A stretch of DNA of 45,370 nucleotides from Micromonospora foliorum (GCF_022229015.1 NZ_JAKKFF010000424.1:1-45370), one strand, 5' to 3'; positions 15,337 through 24,507 are shown, counted from the first letter of the stretch. Notes: generated by a model not told the origin, from the sequence alone. Program-made: numbers and translations.

Positions 15337-16017
15337 GTGAGTCGGCTGTGGAGCCGGTTGGGCGCCCGTACGGCTGCTGTAGCGCTGCTCTCCGTGGGCG
15401 TTGCCGGTGGCTTCTACCTGGGCGAAGACCGGGAAACCCAGCAACAGGGTCTGACCGAGCAGGTCAGCCTCGAGGTCGACCGGGCCGACCTCGCGTACCA
15501 GCGCGAGCGGCAGGCCGCCCACCAGGTGCAGTTCTCCAAGCAGCGGGCCGCCGAGTACCAGGCCAAGCTGCGGGCGGCGCAGGCCGCCAAGGAGGCCGCC
15601 GAGCGGGCCCGCCGGGCCGAAGCCGCCGCGGCGTCCCGCAAGCGGGAGCGCGCGGCCGCCGCCAACGCGGTCGCCAAGCCGTACGACGGGCCGATCCCGG
15701 CGTCCTGCGCCGAGTACAGCGGTAACCGCAAGACCGGCTGCGCGCTGATGATCAGCGCGGGGTTCGGCATCGCCGAGTTCCCCTGTCTGGAGAAGCTCTG
15801 GACCAAGGAGAGCGGCTGGAACCACAAGGCCAGCAACTCCTCGTCCGGGGCCTACGGCATTCCGCAGTCTCTGCCGGGCAGCAAGATGGGTTCCGTCGCG
15901 TCCGACTGGCGGACCAACCCGGCCACGCAGATCAAGTGGGGGCTGGGCTACATCAAGGGCAGGTACAAGACGCCCTGCGGTGCCTGGTCGTACTTCCAGA
16001 ACAACGGGCACTACTGA
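15337..16017 (+). CDS. Exported lytic-transglycosylase-like protein
   Basis: A 226-aa protein with a signal peptide or membrane anchor (residues 1-28, TAAVALLSVGVAGGFYLG). A long charged coiled coil (about 38-112, rich in Ala/Glu/Arg/Gln) and a C-terminal SLT/aggregation-promoting-factor-like domain (about 120-226) follow. The probable catalytic Glu158 is in LWTKESGWNHKASN; the downstream SSGAYGIPQSLPGSKM and CGAWSYFQNNGHY blocks are typical. Cys pairs (124/135, 150/213) may form disulfides. It probably cleaves or remodels peptidoglycan. GTG 15337 has GAAGGGA 8 nt upstream. The 277-bp leader holds the CRP-like site and a CGACCGG-CAA-CCGGTCG hairpin (15241-15257). Confidence 0.88.
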   Translation: MSRLWSRLGARTAAVALLSVGVAGGFYLGEDRETQQQGLTEQVSLEVDRADLAYQRERQAAHQVQFSKQRAAEYQAKLRAAQAAKEAAERARRAEAAAASRKRERAAAANAVAKPYDGPIPASCAEYSGNRKTGCALMISAGFGIAEFPCLEKLWTKESGWNHKASNSSSGAYGIPQSLPGSKMGSVASDWRTNPATQIKWGLGYIKGRYKTPCGAWSYFQNNGHY

Positions 16018-16027
16018 CGCAGTCGAG

Positions 16028-16057
16028 GCGGGGTGGGTGGGCGACCACCCACCCCGC
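16028..16057 (+). terminator. Terminator hairpin
   Basis: A perfect 13-bp stem GCGGGGTGGGTGG / CCACCCACCCCGC with a GCGA loop, 10 nt after the stop at 16017. Confidence 0.85.
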
Positions 16058-16131
16058 TGTCGCGCGTACACCGGTCTGCCCGGCCGGGACGTGAGTGGCG
16101 GTCGACCGCTTTTGCTGATAGCAGTTGTGGA

Positions 16132-16785
16132 GTGACCCTGCACCCGTCAAGCGGCGACCCGTACCGGTTCGGCACCGAGGCGTTCTACGCCGCGCTCGGC
16201 CGGGCGTTCGTCGCCATGTGTGCGGTGGTTCCGTTCCTCTTTCTCATCGAGGCCGTCGACCAGGGGCTCGCGTTCGGCCTGGACGCCACCGCCGGCATCA
16301 TCCCGCAACGCATCGACGGGCTGGACGGGGTCTTCTTCTCCCCGTTCCTGCACCACGGCTTCGACCACCTCTACAGCAACAGCATCCCGCTGATCCTGCT
16401 GGGCACCTTCGTCCTCGCCGCCGGCGCCCGCCGGTTCCTCTGGTCGACCCTGGTCATCATCCTGGTCAGCGGGCTCGGCGTGTGGTTCACCGGTTCACCC
16501 AACTCGGTGGTGGTCGGCGCCAGCGGCGTCATCTTCGGCTACCTGGGCATCCTGCTCACCCGGGGCATCGTCGAGCGCAGTTGGTGGAACTTCGCGGTCT
16601 TCCTCCTGGTCGGTCTGCTCTACGGCTGGCAACTGGTCGGCATCCTCCCCACCGACGAGCGGATCTCCTGGCAGGGTCACCTGTTCGGCCTGCTCGGCGG
16701 GGTGGTGGCGGCGATCCTGTTCCGTCGGCGGCGACCGTCGGTGGACGGCCCCGACTACTCGGGTTCCACGCTCAGCCTGCCCTGA
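16132..16785 (+). CDS. Rhomboid-family intramembrane serine protease
   Basis: A 217-aa protein with six predicted membrane helices. The catalytic Ser131 lies in GASGVIFGYLG and the partner His183 in WQGHLFGLLGG. The second helix carries the family HxxxN-like FDHLYSNSIPLILLG. It cleaves membrane-embedded substrates; these are unknown here. GTG 16132 gives a typical short N-terminus before the first helix (about 22-42). Only a weak ribosome site (TGGA) precedes it; a TAGCAG at 16119-16124 may be a degenerate leaderless -10 box. Longer in-frame starts would reach into the upstream terminator region. Confidence 0.9.
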   Translation: MTLHPSSGDPYRFGTEAFYAALGRAFVAMCAVVPFLFLIEAVDQGLAFGLDATAGIIPQRIDGLDGVFFSPFLHHGFDHLYSNSIPLILLGTFVLAAGARRFLWSTLVIILVSGLGVWFTGSPNSVVVGASGVIFGYLGILLTRGIVERSWWNFAVFLLVGLLYGWQLVGILPTDERISWQGHLFGLLGGVVAAILFRRRRPSVDGPDYSGSTLSLP

Positions 16786-16892
16786 GGGTGATTCTCCGGC
16801 GCGCCTTCGGGACGTGCTTGCCCGACTGTCGCCGCCCGCCTACGGTCGAGATCAGCACGCGTTGATCCGTGAGCGGAAAGCGACGGTACGCC

Positions 16893-17861
16893 ATGCGCGA
16901 GGTCGATGTCGCCGTGATCGGGGCCGGTCCGGCCGGCCTCTTCGCCGCGTACTACGCCGGGTTCCGTGGGCTGTCGGTGGCGGTGATCGACGCGTTGCCC
17001 GAGCCGGGCGGCCAGGTCACCGCCATGTACCCGGAGAAGCTGATCCTCGACGTCGCTGGCTTTCCCGCGGTCAAGGGCCGTGACCTGGTGGCCAACCTGG
17101 TGGCCCAGGCGGCCCCGTTCAATCCGCAGTACCTGCTCGGCACCCGGGCCGAGAAGCTCTCGTACGCCGACGGCAGCCCGGTGCTCGGCCTGGCCGGTGG
17201 CGAGCAGCTCGCGTGCGGCGCGGTCGTGGTCACCGGCGGGCTCGGCAGCTTCAGCCCCCGGCCGTTGCCGTGCGCCGACGGCGCCCCCGGCTCGGGGATC
17301 GTCTACTTCGTGACCGAGCCGACCGAGTTGGCCGATCGGGACGTGCTGATCGTCGGTGGCGGCGACTCCGCCTTCGACTGGGCGCTGGCCCTGCAACCGT
17401 TGGCCCGGTCGGTGACCCTGGTGCACCGACGGGAGAAGTTCCGGGCGCACGCCTCGACGGTCGCCCGGGTGCTCTCCCTGCCGGTGCGGGTCGTGGTCAA
17501 CGCCGAGGTCACCAGGCTGCTCGGTGACGGCACGGTGACCGGCGCCGAGGTGACCGTGCGCGGCGGCGCGACCGAGACGTTGCCGGTGGACATCGTGGTG
17601 GCCGCCCTCGGCTTCACCGCCGACCTGGGCCCCCTCGCCGAGTGGGGGCTACGGCTGGACCGCCGACACATCCTGGTGGACAGCGCGATGGCCACCAACC
17701 TGCCGAGGGTCTTCGCGGCGGGCGACATCACCGAGTACCCGGGCAAGGTCCGGCTGATCGCCACCGGCTTCGGTGAGGCGGCGACGGCGGTCAACAACGC
17801 GGCCGTCGCCATCGACCCGAGCGCGCACCTCTTCCCCGGGCACTCCTCCGACGCCGGCTGA
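16893..17861 (+). CDS. Thioredoxin-reductase-like ferredoxin-NADP+ reductase (type 2 FNR)
   Basis: A 322-aa FAD/NAD(P) oxidoreductase. The FAD dinucleotide-binding motif is VIGAGPAGLFAAYY (residues 8-21), and the NAD(P) motif VLIVGGGDSAFDWALAL lies near 150-166. The C-terminal FAD contact is FAAGDITEYPGKVRLIATG. The redox CxxC of thioredoxin reductases is missing, and GGQVTAMYPEKLILDVAGFP matches type 2 FNRs (YumC class), which reduce ferredoxin or flavodoxin with NADPH. I prefer ATG 16893 (MREVDVAVIG). An in-frame GTG at 16869 would add eight residues; GGAAAG upstream is too far from 16893 and too close to 16869 to decide. Confidence 0.9.
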   Translation: MREVDVAVIGAGPAGLFAAYYAGFRGLSVAVIDALPEPGGQVTAMYPEKLILDVAGFPAVKGRDLVANLVAQAAPFNPQYLLGTRAEKLSYADGSPVLGLAGGEQLACGAVVVTGGLGSFSPRPLPCADGAPGSGIVYFVTEPTELADRDVLIVGGGDSAFDWALALQPLARSVTLVHRREKFRAHASTVARVLSLPVRVVVNAEVTRLLGDGTVTGAEVTVRGGATETLPVDIVVAALGFTADLGPLAEWGLRLDRRHILVDSAMATNLPRVFAAGDITEYPGKVRLIATGFGEAATAVNNAAVAIDPSAHLFPGHSSDAG

Positions 17862-17876
17862 CCGTCGGTATCGGAC

Positions 17877-17896
17877 CCGGACCGACCTGAGTCCGG
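17877..17896. terminator. Weak hairpin between convergent genes
   Basis: CCGGAC / GTCCGG (6 bp, 8-nt loop) between stops at 17861 and 17916. It is the only candidate terminator seen in the 54-bp gap. Confidence 0.35.
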
Positions 17897-17915
17897 ATCG
17901 AGACGGGTCGACCGG

Positions 17916-18887
17916 TCAGCGGCGGGCGGGTGGCGCCAGCGCGGCGATCAGCACGGCCATCATGGTCAGCGCCGCCCCGAGCAGGGTGTTCACACCGGGG
18001 TGCGAGGCCGCCGTGGGGAGGATCAGGTCCAGCAGGACGGCACCCACGATCTGCCCGGCGATGGTGGCCAGGCCGAGCAGCAGCACACCGGTGAAGCGCA
18101 CGATCGCGGCGGCGATCGCGATGAACACGATGCCGATCGGGCCACCCAGGTAGAGCCACGGCTCGGTCGGCAGGTGGCCGCCGGGCCAGCCGCGTACGGC
18201 GATGTCGATCGCGAACGCGACGAGCAGGGTGACCGTGCCGACGGCGAAGTTGACCAACGTGGCCGTCAACGCGCTGTCGGCCGCCGCCCGGACCCGGCCG
18301 TTGACGGCCTGCTGCCAGGCGATGCCCACCCCGGCGAACAGCGGCAGCAGGGCGAGCGCCAGCGCGCCCGGGTCGCCCAGTCGGTCGCCGACCGCCAGGC
18401 CGACTGCCAGCACGGTGAGCACCGCGCCGGCCAGCCGCTGCCGGGTGACCGGCTGCCGGCCGGTCGGCCCGATCCCGGCCCGGTCCACGGCGAGGCTGCT
18501 GCCGGTCTGACCGGCGACCACCGCCACGGTGAAGACCGCCACGCCCAACGTGCCGATGGTGAGCCCCTGCGTGGCCACCAGGAACGCCCCGCACATCCCG
18601 CCGAGGCACTGCCACGGCCGCAGCGTGCCCGTGCGCAGGGCCCGCCGCGTCGCGGCCAGCCCCCGCCGACCACCCGGGGTCGCCGGCACCAGCACCAGCA
18701 GCACCAGCAGGCCGATGCCGAACGAGACCACCGCGGCGGCGAAGCCGTCGTCGAGGCGTACCCCCAACTCGCCGTTGATGCGCGACTGCACCGCCACCGC
18801 GACCCCGGAGACCGACGCCAGCGCGACACCGGTGATCCGGCGGGCGGCCGACAGGGTCTGCGGGGTCGCCGTGTCGGCGGTTGTCAC
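17916..18887 (-). CDS. YdcZ/DUF606-type DMT transporter
   Basis: A 323-aa integral membrane protein with about ten predicted helices in two similar halves. Each half shows the DUF606 pattern ([16 protein letters not shown] near 28-43 and [12 protein letters not shown] near 189-200). The family belongs to the drug/metabolite transporter superfamily and its substrates are mostly unknown. Its GTG start (18887-18885) overlaps the glpX stop (GTGA), with AGGA just before it inside glpX. The two genes are therefore co-transcribed and translationally coupled, which may hint at export or uptake of a small carbon metabolite; that is inference. Confidence 0.88.
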   Translation of the reverse strand: MTTADTATPQTLSAARRITGVALASVSGVAVAVQSRINGELGVRLDDGFAAAVVSFGIGLLVLLVLVPATPGGRRGLAATRRALRTGTLRPWQCLGGMCGAFLVATQGLTIGTLGVAVFTVAVVAGQTGSSLAVDRAGIGPTGRQPVTRQRLAGAVLTVLAVGLAVGDRLGDPGALALALLPLFAGVGIAWQQAVNGRVRAAADSALTATLVNFAVGTVTLLVAFAIDIAVRGWPGGHLPTEPWLYLGGPIGIVFIAIAAAIVRFTGVLLLGLATIAGQIVGAVLLDLILPTAASHPGVNTLLGAALTMMAVLIAALAPPARR

Positions 18888-19915
18888 TCCTGCTCGGCCA
18901 GCGGACGACCGTCGAAGTCGACCGCGGAGTAGAGCGCCAGCTTCTCCAGCCGGTGGTACGAGTCGATCACCCGGATGGTGCCGCTCTTCGAGCGCATCAC
19001 GATCGACTGGGTGTACGCGCCGCCCGCCCGGTAGCGCACCCCGCGCAACAGGTCGCCGGAGGTGACCCCGGTCGCCACGAAGAAGCAGTTGTCGCCGGTG
19101 ACGAGATCATCCGTGCCCAGCACCCGGTCCAGGTCGTGCCCGGCGGCGATCGCCTTCTCCCGCTCCTGCTCGTCGCGCGGCCAGAGCTTGGCCTGCATCG
19201 CACCACCCATGCACTTCAGCGCGCACGCGGAGATGATGCCCTCCGGGGTGCCGCCGATGCCCATCAGCACGTCGACGTCCGACTCGCCCCGGGCCGCCGC
19301 GATGGAGCCCGCGATGTCGCCGTCGGAGATGAACCGGATGCCCGCGCCGGTCCGGCGGATCTGCGTGACCAGGTCGTCGTGGCGGCTCCGGTCCAGCACG
19401 CAGACGGTCACCTCGGAGACGTCGGTGCCCTTGACCTTGGCGATCCGGCGCAGGTTCTCCGCCACACCGGCGTTGATGTCGATCACGTCGGCGTACGCCG
19501 GACCGACGGCGAGCTTCTCCATGTAGAACACGGCGCTGGGGTCGAACATCGCCCCCCGCTCGGAGACGGCGAGCACCGCCACCGCGTTCGGCATGCCCTT
19601 GCTCATCAGGGTGGTGCCGTCGACCGGGTCGACGGCGACGTCCACCTCCGGGCCGGTGCCGTCACCGACGTGTTCGCCGTTGAAGAGCATCGGGGCGTTG
19701 TCCTTCTCGCCCTCGCCGATCACCACCACACCGCGCATCTGGATCGAGTTGATCAGCTTGCGCATCGCGTCGACCGCGGCTCCGTCGCCGCCCTCCTTGT
19801 CGCCCCGACCGACCCACCGGCCGGCGGCCATCGCCGCGGCCTCGGTGACCCGAACCAGGTCGAGGGCAAGATTTCGGTCGAGATCCTGTGGGATCCGCGT
19901 CCTGGTGTTCGTCAT
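18884..19915 (-). CDS. glpX: Class II fructose-1,6-bisphosphatase
   Basis: A 343-aa GlpX enzyme that hydrolyses fructose-1,6-bisphosphate to fructose-6-phosphate in gluconeogenesis. Metal and substrate motifs: [14 protein letters not shown] (Glu68/Glu70), [17 protein letters not shown] (Asp96, Asp99) and [12 protein letters not shown]. This class is the only FBPase in most actinobacteria. ATG 19915 ([15 protein letters not shown]) has a strong GGAGGAG ribosome site at about 8 nt. An in-frame upstream start (19972) would insert this ribosome site into the coding region. It is first in a two-gene operon with the DMT transporter and divergent from the DUF4245 gene. Confidence 0.96.
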   Translation of the reverse strand: MTNTRTRIPQDLDRNLALDLVRVTEAAAMAAGRWVGRGDKEGGDGAAVDAMRKLINSIQMRGVVVIGEGEKDNAPMLFNGEHVGDGTGPEVDVAVDPVDGTTLMSKGMPNAVAVLAVSERGAMFDPSAVFYMEKLAVGPAYADVIDINAGVAENLRRIAKVKGTDVSEVTVCVLDRSRHDDLVTQIRRTGAGIRFISDGDIAGSIAAARGESDVDVLMGIGGTPEGIISACALKCMGGAMQAKLWPRDEQEREKAIAAGHDLDRVLGTDDLVTGDNCFFVATGVTSGDLLRGVRYRAGGAYTQSIVMRSKSGTIRVIDSYHRLEKLALYSAVDFDGRPLAEQE

Positions 19916-20074
19916 GACGGCTACTCCTCCTCGCGACGGTGCGGGGACGACCGGCGGCGGGGAGGCCCCCACTGCCGGCTTTGTCGCTGATCCTCACACG
20001 ATGGCCGACCGGGCGTCGGCGCGGGGCGGTGATGGCCCGGATACCGCCGGTCGGGCGGCTGCGAAGATAGCGGG

Positions 20075-20722
20075 GTGGAACCCGCACAGCCAGCCGACCG
20101 CGTACCCGCCGACCGCACGCCACCCGACGGTCAGCCGCCGGCCGACGTCCCCGCCGGCCGCGGTGGTGAGCCCGCCGCGACCGATCCGACCCCACCGCCG
20201 CCGGCGGTGTCGGGCAAGTCCGAGCGGTCGCCGAAGGACATGGCGATCTCGCTGCTGGTGCTGCTCGTCCCGATCGCGCTGCTGCTGGCGTTCTACCGGG
20301 GATTCCTCGGTGGCGACCAGGCCACCACAGTCGATCCGGCGCCCGCCATCGAGCAGGCCCGGTCGGCGAACGTCTTCCCGGTGAGCCAGCCGCAGGGGCT
20401 CGGCGCCGACTGGACGACGGTCAGCGCCCGCTACCAGACCGTCGAGGGCGGTGCGAACCTGCGACTCGGCTACCTCACGCCGGAGGGCCGGGGCGTCCAA
20501 CTGCTGCAGAGCAGCGTCCCGGCGGACCGTCTGCTCCCCGCCGAGCTGACCAGCCAGGGCCAGCCGCAGGGCCCCACCGAGCTGGCCGGGCGCACCTGGC
20601 AGCTCTACACGGCCCGGGGAAACCAGCAGGCGCTGGTCCTGCTGGAGCCGACCCGCACGGTGATCGTCGTCGGCGACGCCCGGGACAACGAACTGCGCGA
20701 ACTGGCCGGCTCGCTGCGCTGA
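20075..20722 (+). CDS. DUF4245 membrane-anchored protein
   Basis: A 215-aa protein. An N-terminal Pro/Ala-rich cytoplasmic tail (1-50) precedes one membrane helix (about 56-74, MAISLLVLLVPIALLLAF) and an external beta-rich domain with the DUF4245 pattern (LGADWTTVSARY ... LRLGYLTPEGRGVQLLQS ... RTVIVVGDARDNELRELAGSL). It is conserved beside glpX and xseAB across actinobacteria and its function is unknown. GTG 20075 follows a GAAGAT (20063-20068) by 6 nt, a possible degenerate leaderless -10 box. Confidence 0.87.
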   Translation: MEPAQPADRVPADRTPPDGQPPADVPAGRGGEPAATDPTPPPPAVSGKSERSPKDMAISLLVLLVPIALLLAFYRGFLGGDQATTVDPAPAIEQARSANVFPVSQPQGLGADWTTVSARYQTVEGGANLRLGYLTPEGRGVQLLQSSVPADRLLPAELTSQGQPQGPTELAGRTWQLYTARGNQQALVLLEPTRTVIVVGDARDNELRELAGSLR

Positions 20723-20816
20723 CCGGACCCGGTGGTCGGTGGTCCCGCCGGCACCGAATCTGGGCAACCAGGCCGAAGGGTGATTGTCCGACGCGTCGAC
20801 AGGGAACAAGGAGGGG

Positions 20817-20933
20817 GTGATCCGGGCGCGCTGCTCGGCCCGGATCGCGCGACGCAGCCGACGGTGCTGCTGCGTCGCCCGGTTTCCGGCGCCGCCCAGG
20901 TCGTCGGGTGACCCCCTTGGGAGACACGTATGA
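20817..20933 (+). CDS. Possible 38-codon leader ORF with Cys-Cys-Cys, overlapping the lipoprotein start
   Basis: GTG 20817, with AAGGAGG ending 2 nt upstream, opens an Arg/Cys-rich ORF (VIRARCSARIARRSRRCCCV ... GRHV). Its TGA (20931-20933) overlaps the ATG of the lipoprotein gene. The three TGC codons at 20865-20873 fall at the 3' arm of a hairpin (20849-20857 / 20870-20878), and another hairpin spans 20819-20846. The arrangement resembles attenuation leaders, but the amino-acid composition is also what a non-coding frame of GC-rich DNA gives. Low confidence. Confidence 0.3.
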   Translation: MIRARCSARIARRSRRCCCVARFPAPPRSSGDPLGRHV

Positions 20934-21775
20934 CTGTTCGACGACTCGGCGCCGGCCTGGTAGCCGCCGCTCTGATCACGCCCGCACTGGCCGCCTGCGC
21001 CAGCGGAACCGGCACCGCCGGATCGACGCCGTCCCCGACGGTGAGCGCGTCCGGCACGGCGAGCCCGTCCGGTGCCCCGGTGGCGGGTGACGCCAAGCAG
21101 GCCCTGCTCGACTCCACCAAGGAGATCAGCAACGGGAACTTCCGGTTCACCCTGGCCGGCGCCGGCTCGACGGCGGAAGGGCTGGTGCACCAGCCGAGCC
21201 AGAGCGCGGCGATGAAGATCTCGATCGGTGGCCCCTCGTCCGACCTGGCGATGAAGCTCGACGTGATCCACTTCAAGCCGGACAGCTGGGTCAAGCTGGA
21301 GCTGGCCGGCCCCACCGCCGACAGCCTGCCCGCCATCAAGCAGCTCAACCTCGGCAAGTACCAGCACCTGGACCAGAACCGGATCAAGGGCAACCGCAAC
21401 CTCGGCTTCGACTTCGAGAAGGTCGACCCGGCCGGCAGCGCGGTGCTCACCCAGGGCATCACCGAGGTCCGCAGCACCGGCACCGGCGCGTACGCCGGCA
21501 CCATCGACGTCACCAAGGCCGCCGAGGCGGGCTCGTTGAACGCCGCCACGATCGCCGCGCTGGGCACCCAGGCGAAGACCGTCCCGTTCACCGCGAAGGT
21601 GGACCCGCAGGGCCGGCTCAGCGAGCTGGTGCTGCAGTTGCCGGCCGCCGGGCAGACCGCCGCCCAGGAGATCAAGATGACGTACTCCGACTACGGTGCC
21701 GCCACCGCCGCGCAGAAGCCGCCGGCGGCCCAGGTCGTCGAGGCACCGGCCGAGCTGTACAGCCTGTTCAACTGA
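20930..21775 (+). CDS. LppX/LprG-like lipoprotein
   Basis: A 281-aa lipoprotein. The signal peptide ends in a lipobox LAAC (Cys23, in TPALAACASG). A Ser/Thr/Pro linker precedes the LppX_LprAFG-type domain, a half-barrel fold that in mycobacteria binds lipids or lipoglycans and moves them to the outer envelope. Matching blocks are DSTKEISNGNFRFTLAGAG, AGTIDVTKAAEAG and VPFTAKVDPQGRLSELVLQL. ATG 20930 has GGGAGA about 5 nt upstream. The 207-bp gap after DUF4245 holds two hairpins and the leader ORF. It is followed by a strong terminator shared with xseB. Confidence 0.88.
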   Translation: MTVRRLGAGLVAAALITPALAACASGTGTAGSTPSPTVSASGTASPSGAPVAGDAKQALLDSTKEISNGNFRFTLAGAGSTAEGLVHQPSQSAAMKISIGGPSSDLAMKLDVIHFKPDSWVKLELAGPTADSLPAIKQLNLGKYQHLDQNRIKGNRNLGFDFEKVDPAGSAVLTQGITEVRSTGTGAYAGTIDVTKAAEAGSLNAATIAALGTQAKTVPFTAKVDPQGRLSELVLQLPAAGQTAAQEIKMTYSDYGAATAAQKPPAAQVVEAPAELYSLFN

Positions 21776-21783
21776 CGTACCCG

Positions 21784-21809
21784 GGTGGGGCGGCTCCGGC
21801 CGCCCCACC
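21784..21809. terminator. Bidirectional terminator hairpin
   Basis: A perfect 11-bp stem GGTGGGGCGGC / GCCGCCCCACC with a TCCG loop, between convergent stops at 21775 and 21819. Confidence 0.85.
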
Positions 21810-21818
21810 GGCGGTCGG

Positions 21819-22049
21819 TCAGGAAGCCGGCTCCTGCCGGGCGGCGTCGATCCGCGCCCGCGCACCATCCAGCCAGCGTTGACAGATCACCGCCAGCGCC
21901 TCGCCGCGCTCCCAGAGGGCCAGCGACTCCTCCAGGGACGTGCCGCCGGCCTCCAGCCGCTCCACCACCGAGGCCAGCTCGGCGCGGGCCTGCTCGTAAC
22001 TGAGCCGCTCGTCCGGCCCGGCCTTCGTGTCGTCAGTCATCGCGTTCAT
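21819..22049 (-). CDS. xseB: Exodeoxyribonuclease VII small subunit
   Basis: A 76-aa XseB with the family signature LSYEQARAELASVVERLEAGGTSLEESLALWERGEAL split over residues 17-53. It partners XseA in exonuclease VII, which degrades single-stranded DNA. ATG 22049 (MNAMTDD) is chosen; ATG 22040 and GTG 22085 are alternatives, and none has a clear ribosome site. It begins 36 nt after the xseA stop, so both are in one operon. Confidence 0.93.
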   Translation of the reverse strand: MNAMTDDTKAGPDERLSYEQARAELASVVERLEAGGTSLEESLALWERGEALAVICQRWLDGARARIDAARQEPAS

Positions 22050-22085
22050 CTCAGCACACCGCTCCCCGCCGCGCCGCGTCGCCAC

Positions 22086-23351
22086 TCAGCCATCGACCGT
22101 GGCGGCCAGCTCGCCGTCGGCCAGTCGTACCCGCAGCGGGTCGCCCTTGCCGACCTGCGCCGCCGCGCGGACCACCTGGCCGTCCGCGCGCTGCACGATC
22201 GCGTACCCCCGGTCGAGGGTGGCGGCGGGGGAGAGGGCGCGCAGCCGCGCGAGGGTGTGCCGCAGGTCATCCTCGGCGGCGGCGAGCCGATGCTCCAGGC
22301 AGCGGCCGGCCCGCTGACGCAACGCGGTCAGCTCGGTCGCCCGATGCTCCACCATCACCTGGGGCCGGGCCAGCACCGGCCGGGAGCGCAGCCCGTCGAG
22401 TCGGTGCGTCTCCCGGTCGACGAGGTTGCGCACCGCCCGTTCGAGGCGGTGCCGGGCCTGACCGATGAGGCGTACCTCCTCGGTGAGGTCGGGGACCACC
22501 CGCTTGGCCGCGTCGGTCGGGGTGGAGGCACGGACGTCGGCCACGTAGTCGATCAGCGGCGCGTCCGTCTCGTGGCCGATCGCGCTGACCACCGGCGTAC
22601 GACAGCCGAACACCGCGCGGCAGAGCGCCTCGTCGGAGAAGGGCAGCAGGTCCTCGATGCCGCCGCCACCCCGGGCAATGATGATCACGTCGATGCTCGG
22701 GTCGGCGTCCAGCACCTTGAGCGCGTCGACGATCTGCGGCACCGCGGACGGGCCCTGCACGGCCACGTTGACCGTCCGGAACTCCACCGCCGGCCAGCGC
22801 CGTCGGGCATTGGTCAGCACGTCCCGCTCCGCGGCCGACGCGCGGCCGGTGATCAGCCCGATCCGGCCGGGCAGGAACGGCAGTCGACGCTTGCGGGCGC
22901 GGTCGAAGAGCCCCTCGGCGGCGAGCAGCTTCTTGAGCTTCTCCAGCCGGGCCAGCAGCTCCCCGAGCCCCACCTGGCGAATCTCGTCGGCCCGCAGGCT
23001 CAGCGTGCCCCGGGCGGCGTAGAACTCCGGCTTGGCGTGCAGCACCACGCGGGCGCCCTCGCGCAGCTCCGGCGCACCGGCGTCCAGGACGTCCCGGTTG
23101 GTGGTGACGGTCAGGCTCAGGTCGGCCGACGGGTCACGCAGGGTGAGGAAGACCGTGCTGGCCCCGGGGCGGCGGCTGATCTGGGCCACCTGCCCGTCCA
23201 CCCACACCCAGCCCAGCTTGGCGATCCAGGCCCCCACCTTCTGGCTGACCACCCGTACCGGCCAGGGCTCCTCAGCGCTGCTGGCCCCGCCGCCCCCGCC
23301 GCCGCCGCCCACCCGCGCCCCGCCCCCGGTCACCCGCCCACCCTCGCTCAC
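22086..23351 (-). CDS. xseA: Exodeoxyribonuclease VII large subunit
   Basis: A 421-aa XseA. An OB-fold DNA-binding domain lies at about 28-125 ([19 protein letters not shown]). The catalytic domain has [16 protein letters not shown], the family triad [19 protein letters not shown] and [17 protein letters not shown]. The C-terminal coiled coil ends in [16 protein letters not shown]. The GTG start at 23351 has a TAGGGT -10 box ending 6 nt upstream (23363-23358), so the mRNA is leaderless. The first 25 residues are an unusual poly-Gly stretch ([20 protein letters not shown]) before the OB domain. The 55-bp palindromic element lies in the divergent region with ispH. Confidence 0.95.
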   Translation of the reverse strand: MSEGGRVTGGGARVGGGGGGGGASSAEEPWPVRVVSQKVGAWIAKLGWVWVDGQVAQISRRPGASTVFLTLRDPSADLSLTVTTNRDVLDAGAPELREGARVVLHAKPEFYAARGTLSLRADEIRQVGLGELLARLEKLKKLLAAEGLFDRARKRRLPFLPGRIGLITGRASAAERDVLTNARRRWPAVEFRTVNVAVQGPSAVPQIVDALKVLDADPSIDVIIIARGGGGIEDLLPFSDEALCRAVFGCRTPVVSAIGHETDAPLIDYVADVRASTPTDAAKRVVPDLTEEVRLIGQARHRLERAVRNLVDRETHRLDGLRSRPVLARPQVMVEHRATELTALRQRAGRCLEHRLAAAEDDLRHTLARLRALSPAATLDRGYAIVQRADGQVVRAAAQVGKGDPLRVRLADGELAATVDG

Positions 23352-23357
23352 CCGCCC

Positions 23358-23363
23358 ACCCTA
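23358..23363 (-). promoter_or_regulatory. Leaderless -10 box of xseA
   Basis: TAGGGT on the minus strand, 6 nt before GTG 23351. The same TAGGGT-GGGCGG-GTG string occurs before the DUF885 gene at 41643. Confidence 0.55.
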
Positions 23364-23387
23364 CGGACCCTCCCGACCTGGCCCGTC

Positions 23388-23442
23388 GATCATGAAGTTA
23401 TTGCCCTCCGTGCCGGCGTGTCGGAGCAATAACTTCATGATC
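23388..23442 (-). repeat. 55-bp palindromic interspersed element, copy 1
   Basis: Perfect 17-bp arms (23388-23404 / 23426-23442, GATCATGAAGTTATTGC) around a 21-nt core. Read on the minus strand, the core contains CCGACACGCCG, shared with copy 2 at 41546-41600. It lies between the divergent xseA and ispH promoters. Confidence 0.85.
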
Positions 23443-23508
23443 AACGCAGGGAGGGGCGGGGGGTGGGGTTGGGGGTTGCGGCCCGGTGGCGGGTGGTGGG
23501 GTGGCACG

Positions 23509-23514
23509 TACGAT
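23509..23514 (+). promoter_or_regulatory. Leaderless -10 box of ispH
   Basis: TACGAT ends 6 nt before GTG 23521 (3 nt before the adjacent in-frame GTG 23518). It supports 23521 as the start. Confidence 0.55.
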
Positions 23515-23520
23515 GGGGTG

Positions 23521-24507
23521 GTGACTGAGGCTCAGGCGACTCACCGGACCGGCAAGCGCGTGCTCCTGGCCAAGCCCCGCGGCTACTGCGCGGGTGTCGA
23601 CCGCGCGGTGCAGACCGTGGAGGAGGCGCTGAAGCTCTACGGCGCCCCGATCTACGTGCGCAAGCAGATCGTGCACAACAAGCACGTGGTGCAGACCCTC
23701 GAGGCCCAGGGCGCGATCTTCGTGGAGGAGAACGAGGAGGTGCCGGAGGGCGCCACCGTCATCTTCTCCGCGCACGGCGTGGCGCCGGAGGTCTACGAGC
23801 AGGCCAAGGCGCGTTCGCTGAAGGCGATCGACGCGACCTGTCCGCTGGTCACCAAGGTGCACCACGAGGCGCGGCGCTTCGCGGCCGAGGACTACGACAT
23901 CCTGCTCATCGGCCACGAGGGGCACGAGGAGGTCATCGGCACCGCCGGTGAGGCCCCCGCGCACATCCAACTGGTGGACGGCCCGGACGGCGCCGACAAG
24001 ATCACCGTACGTGATCCGGAGAAGGTGGTCTGGCTCTCCCAGACCACGCTCTCCGTCGACGAGACGCTGGAGACGGTGGCCCGGCTCAAGCAGCGGCTGC
24101 CGCTGTTGCAGTCCCCGCCCAGTGACGACATCTGCTACGCCACCTCCAACCGGCAGCACGTGGTCAAGGAGATCGCCGCCGACTGTGACGTGGTGATCGT
24201 CGTCGGCTCGACGAACTCCTCCAACTCGGTCCGCCTGGTCGAGGTCGCCCTGGACGCCGGCGCCCGCGCCGGTCACCTCGTCGACTTCGCGCACGAGATC
24301 GACGACGCCTGGCTGGAGGGGGCCACCACGGTCGGCCTGACCTCGGGCGCGAGCGTCCCGGACGACCTGGTCCAGGAGGTGCTGGTCCACCTCGCCGCGC
24401 GCGGCTTCGCCGACGTCGAGGAGATCACCACCGCCAACGAGCGGCTCACGTTCTCGCTTCCGCAGGAGCTGAAGCGGGACATGAAGGCCGCCGCGGCGCG
24501 CGGTTGA
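23521..24507 (+). CDS. ispH: 4-hydroxy-3-methylbut-2-enyl diphosphate reductase
   Basis: A 328-aa IspH, the last enzyme of the MEP pathway, giving IPP and DMAPP. The three cluster-ligand cysteines are present: Cys23 ([10 protein letters not shown]), Cys107 ([11 protein letters not shown]) and Cys205 ([11 protein letters not shown]). The substrate His residues are in VHNKHVV and [12 protein letters not shown], and the SSNS-type [12 protein letters not shown] block is also present. The product feeds the cis-prenyltransferase encoded at 9582 and other prenyl synthases. GTG 23521 is selected on the leaderless -10 box. It is divergent from xseA, as in many actinobacteria. Confidence 0.96.
   Translation: MTEAQATHRTGKRVLLAKPRGYCAGVDRAVQTVEEALKLYGAPIYVRKQIVHNKHVVQTLEAQGAIFVEENEEVPEGATVIFSAHGVAPEVYEQAKARSLKAIDATCPLVTKVHHEARRFAAEDYDILLIGHEGHEEVIGTAGEAPAHIQLVDGPDGADKITVRDPEKVVWLSQTTLSVDETLETVARLKQRLPLLQSPPSDDICYATSNRQHVVKEIAADCDVVIVVGSTNSSNSVRLVEVALDAGARAGHLVDFAHEIDDAWLEGATTVGLTSGASVPDDLVQEVLVHLAARGFADVEEITTANERLTFSLPQELKRDMKAAAARG

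Noticed and set aside
23388..23442. Reading the 55-bp element as part of a protein (frames give IMKLLPS...NNFMI)
   Set aside because: The open frame is a by-product of the palindrome; both copies lie between genes and no start or ribosome site supports translation.
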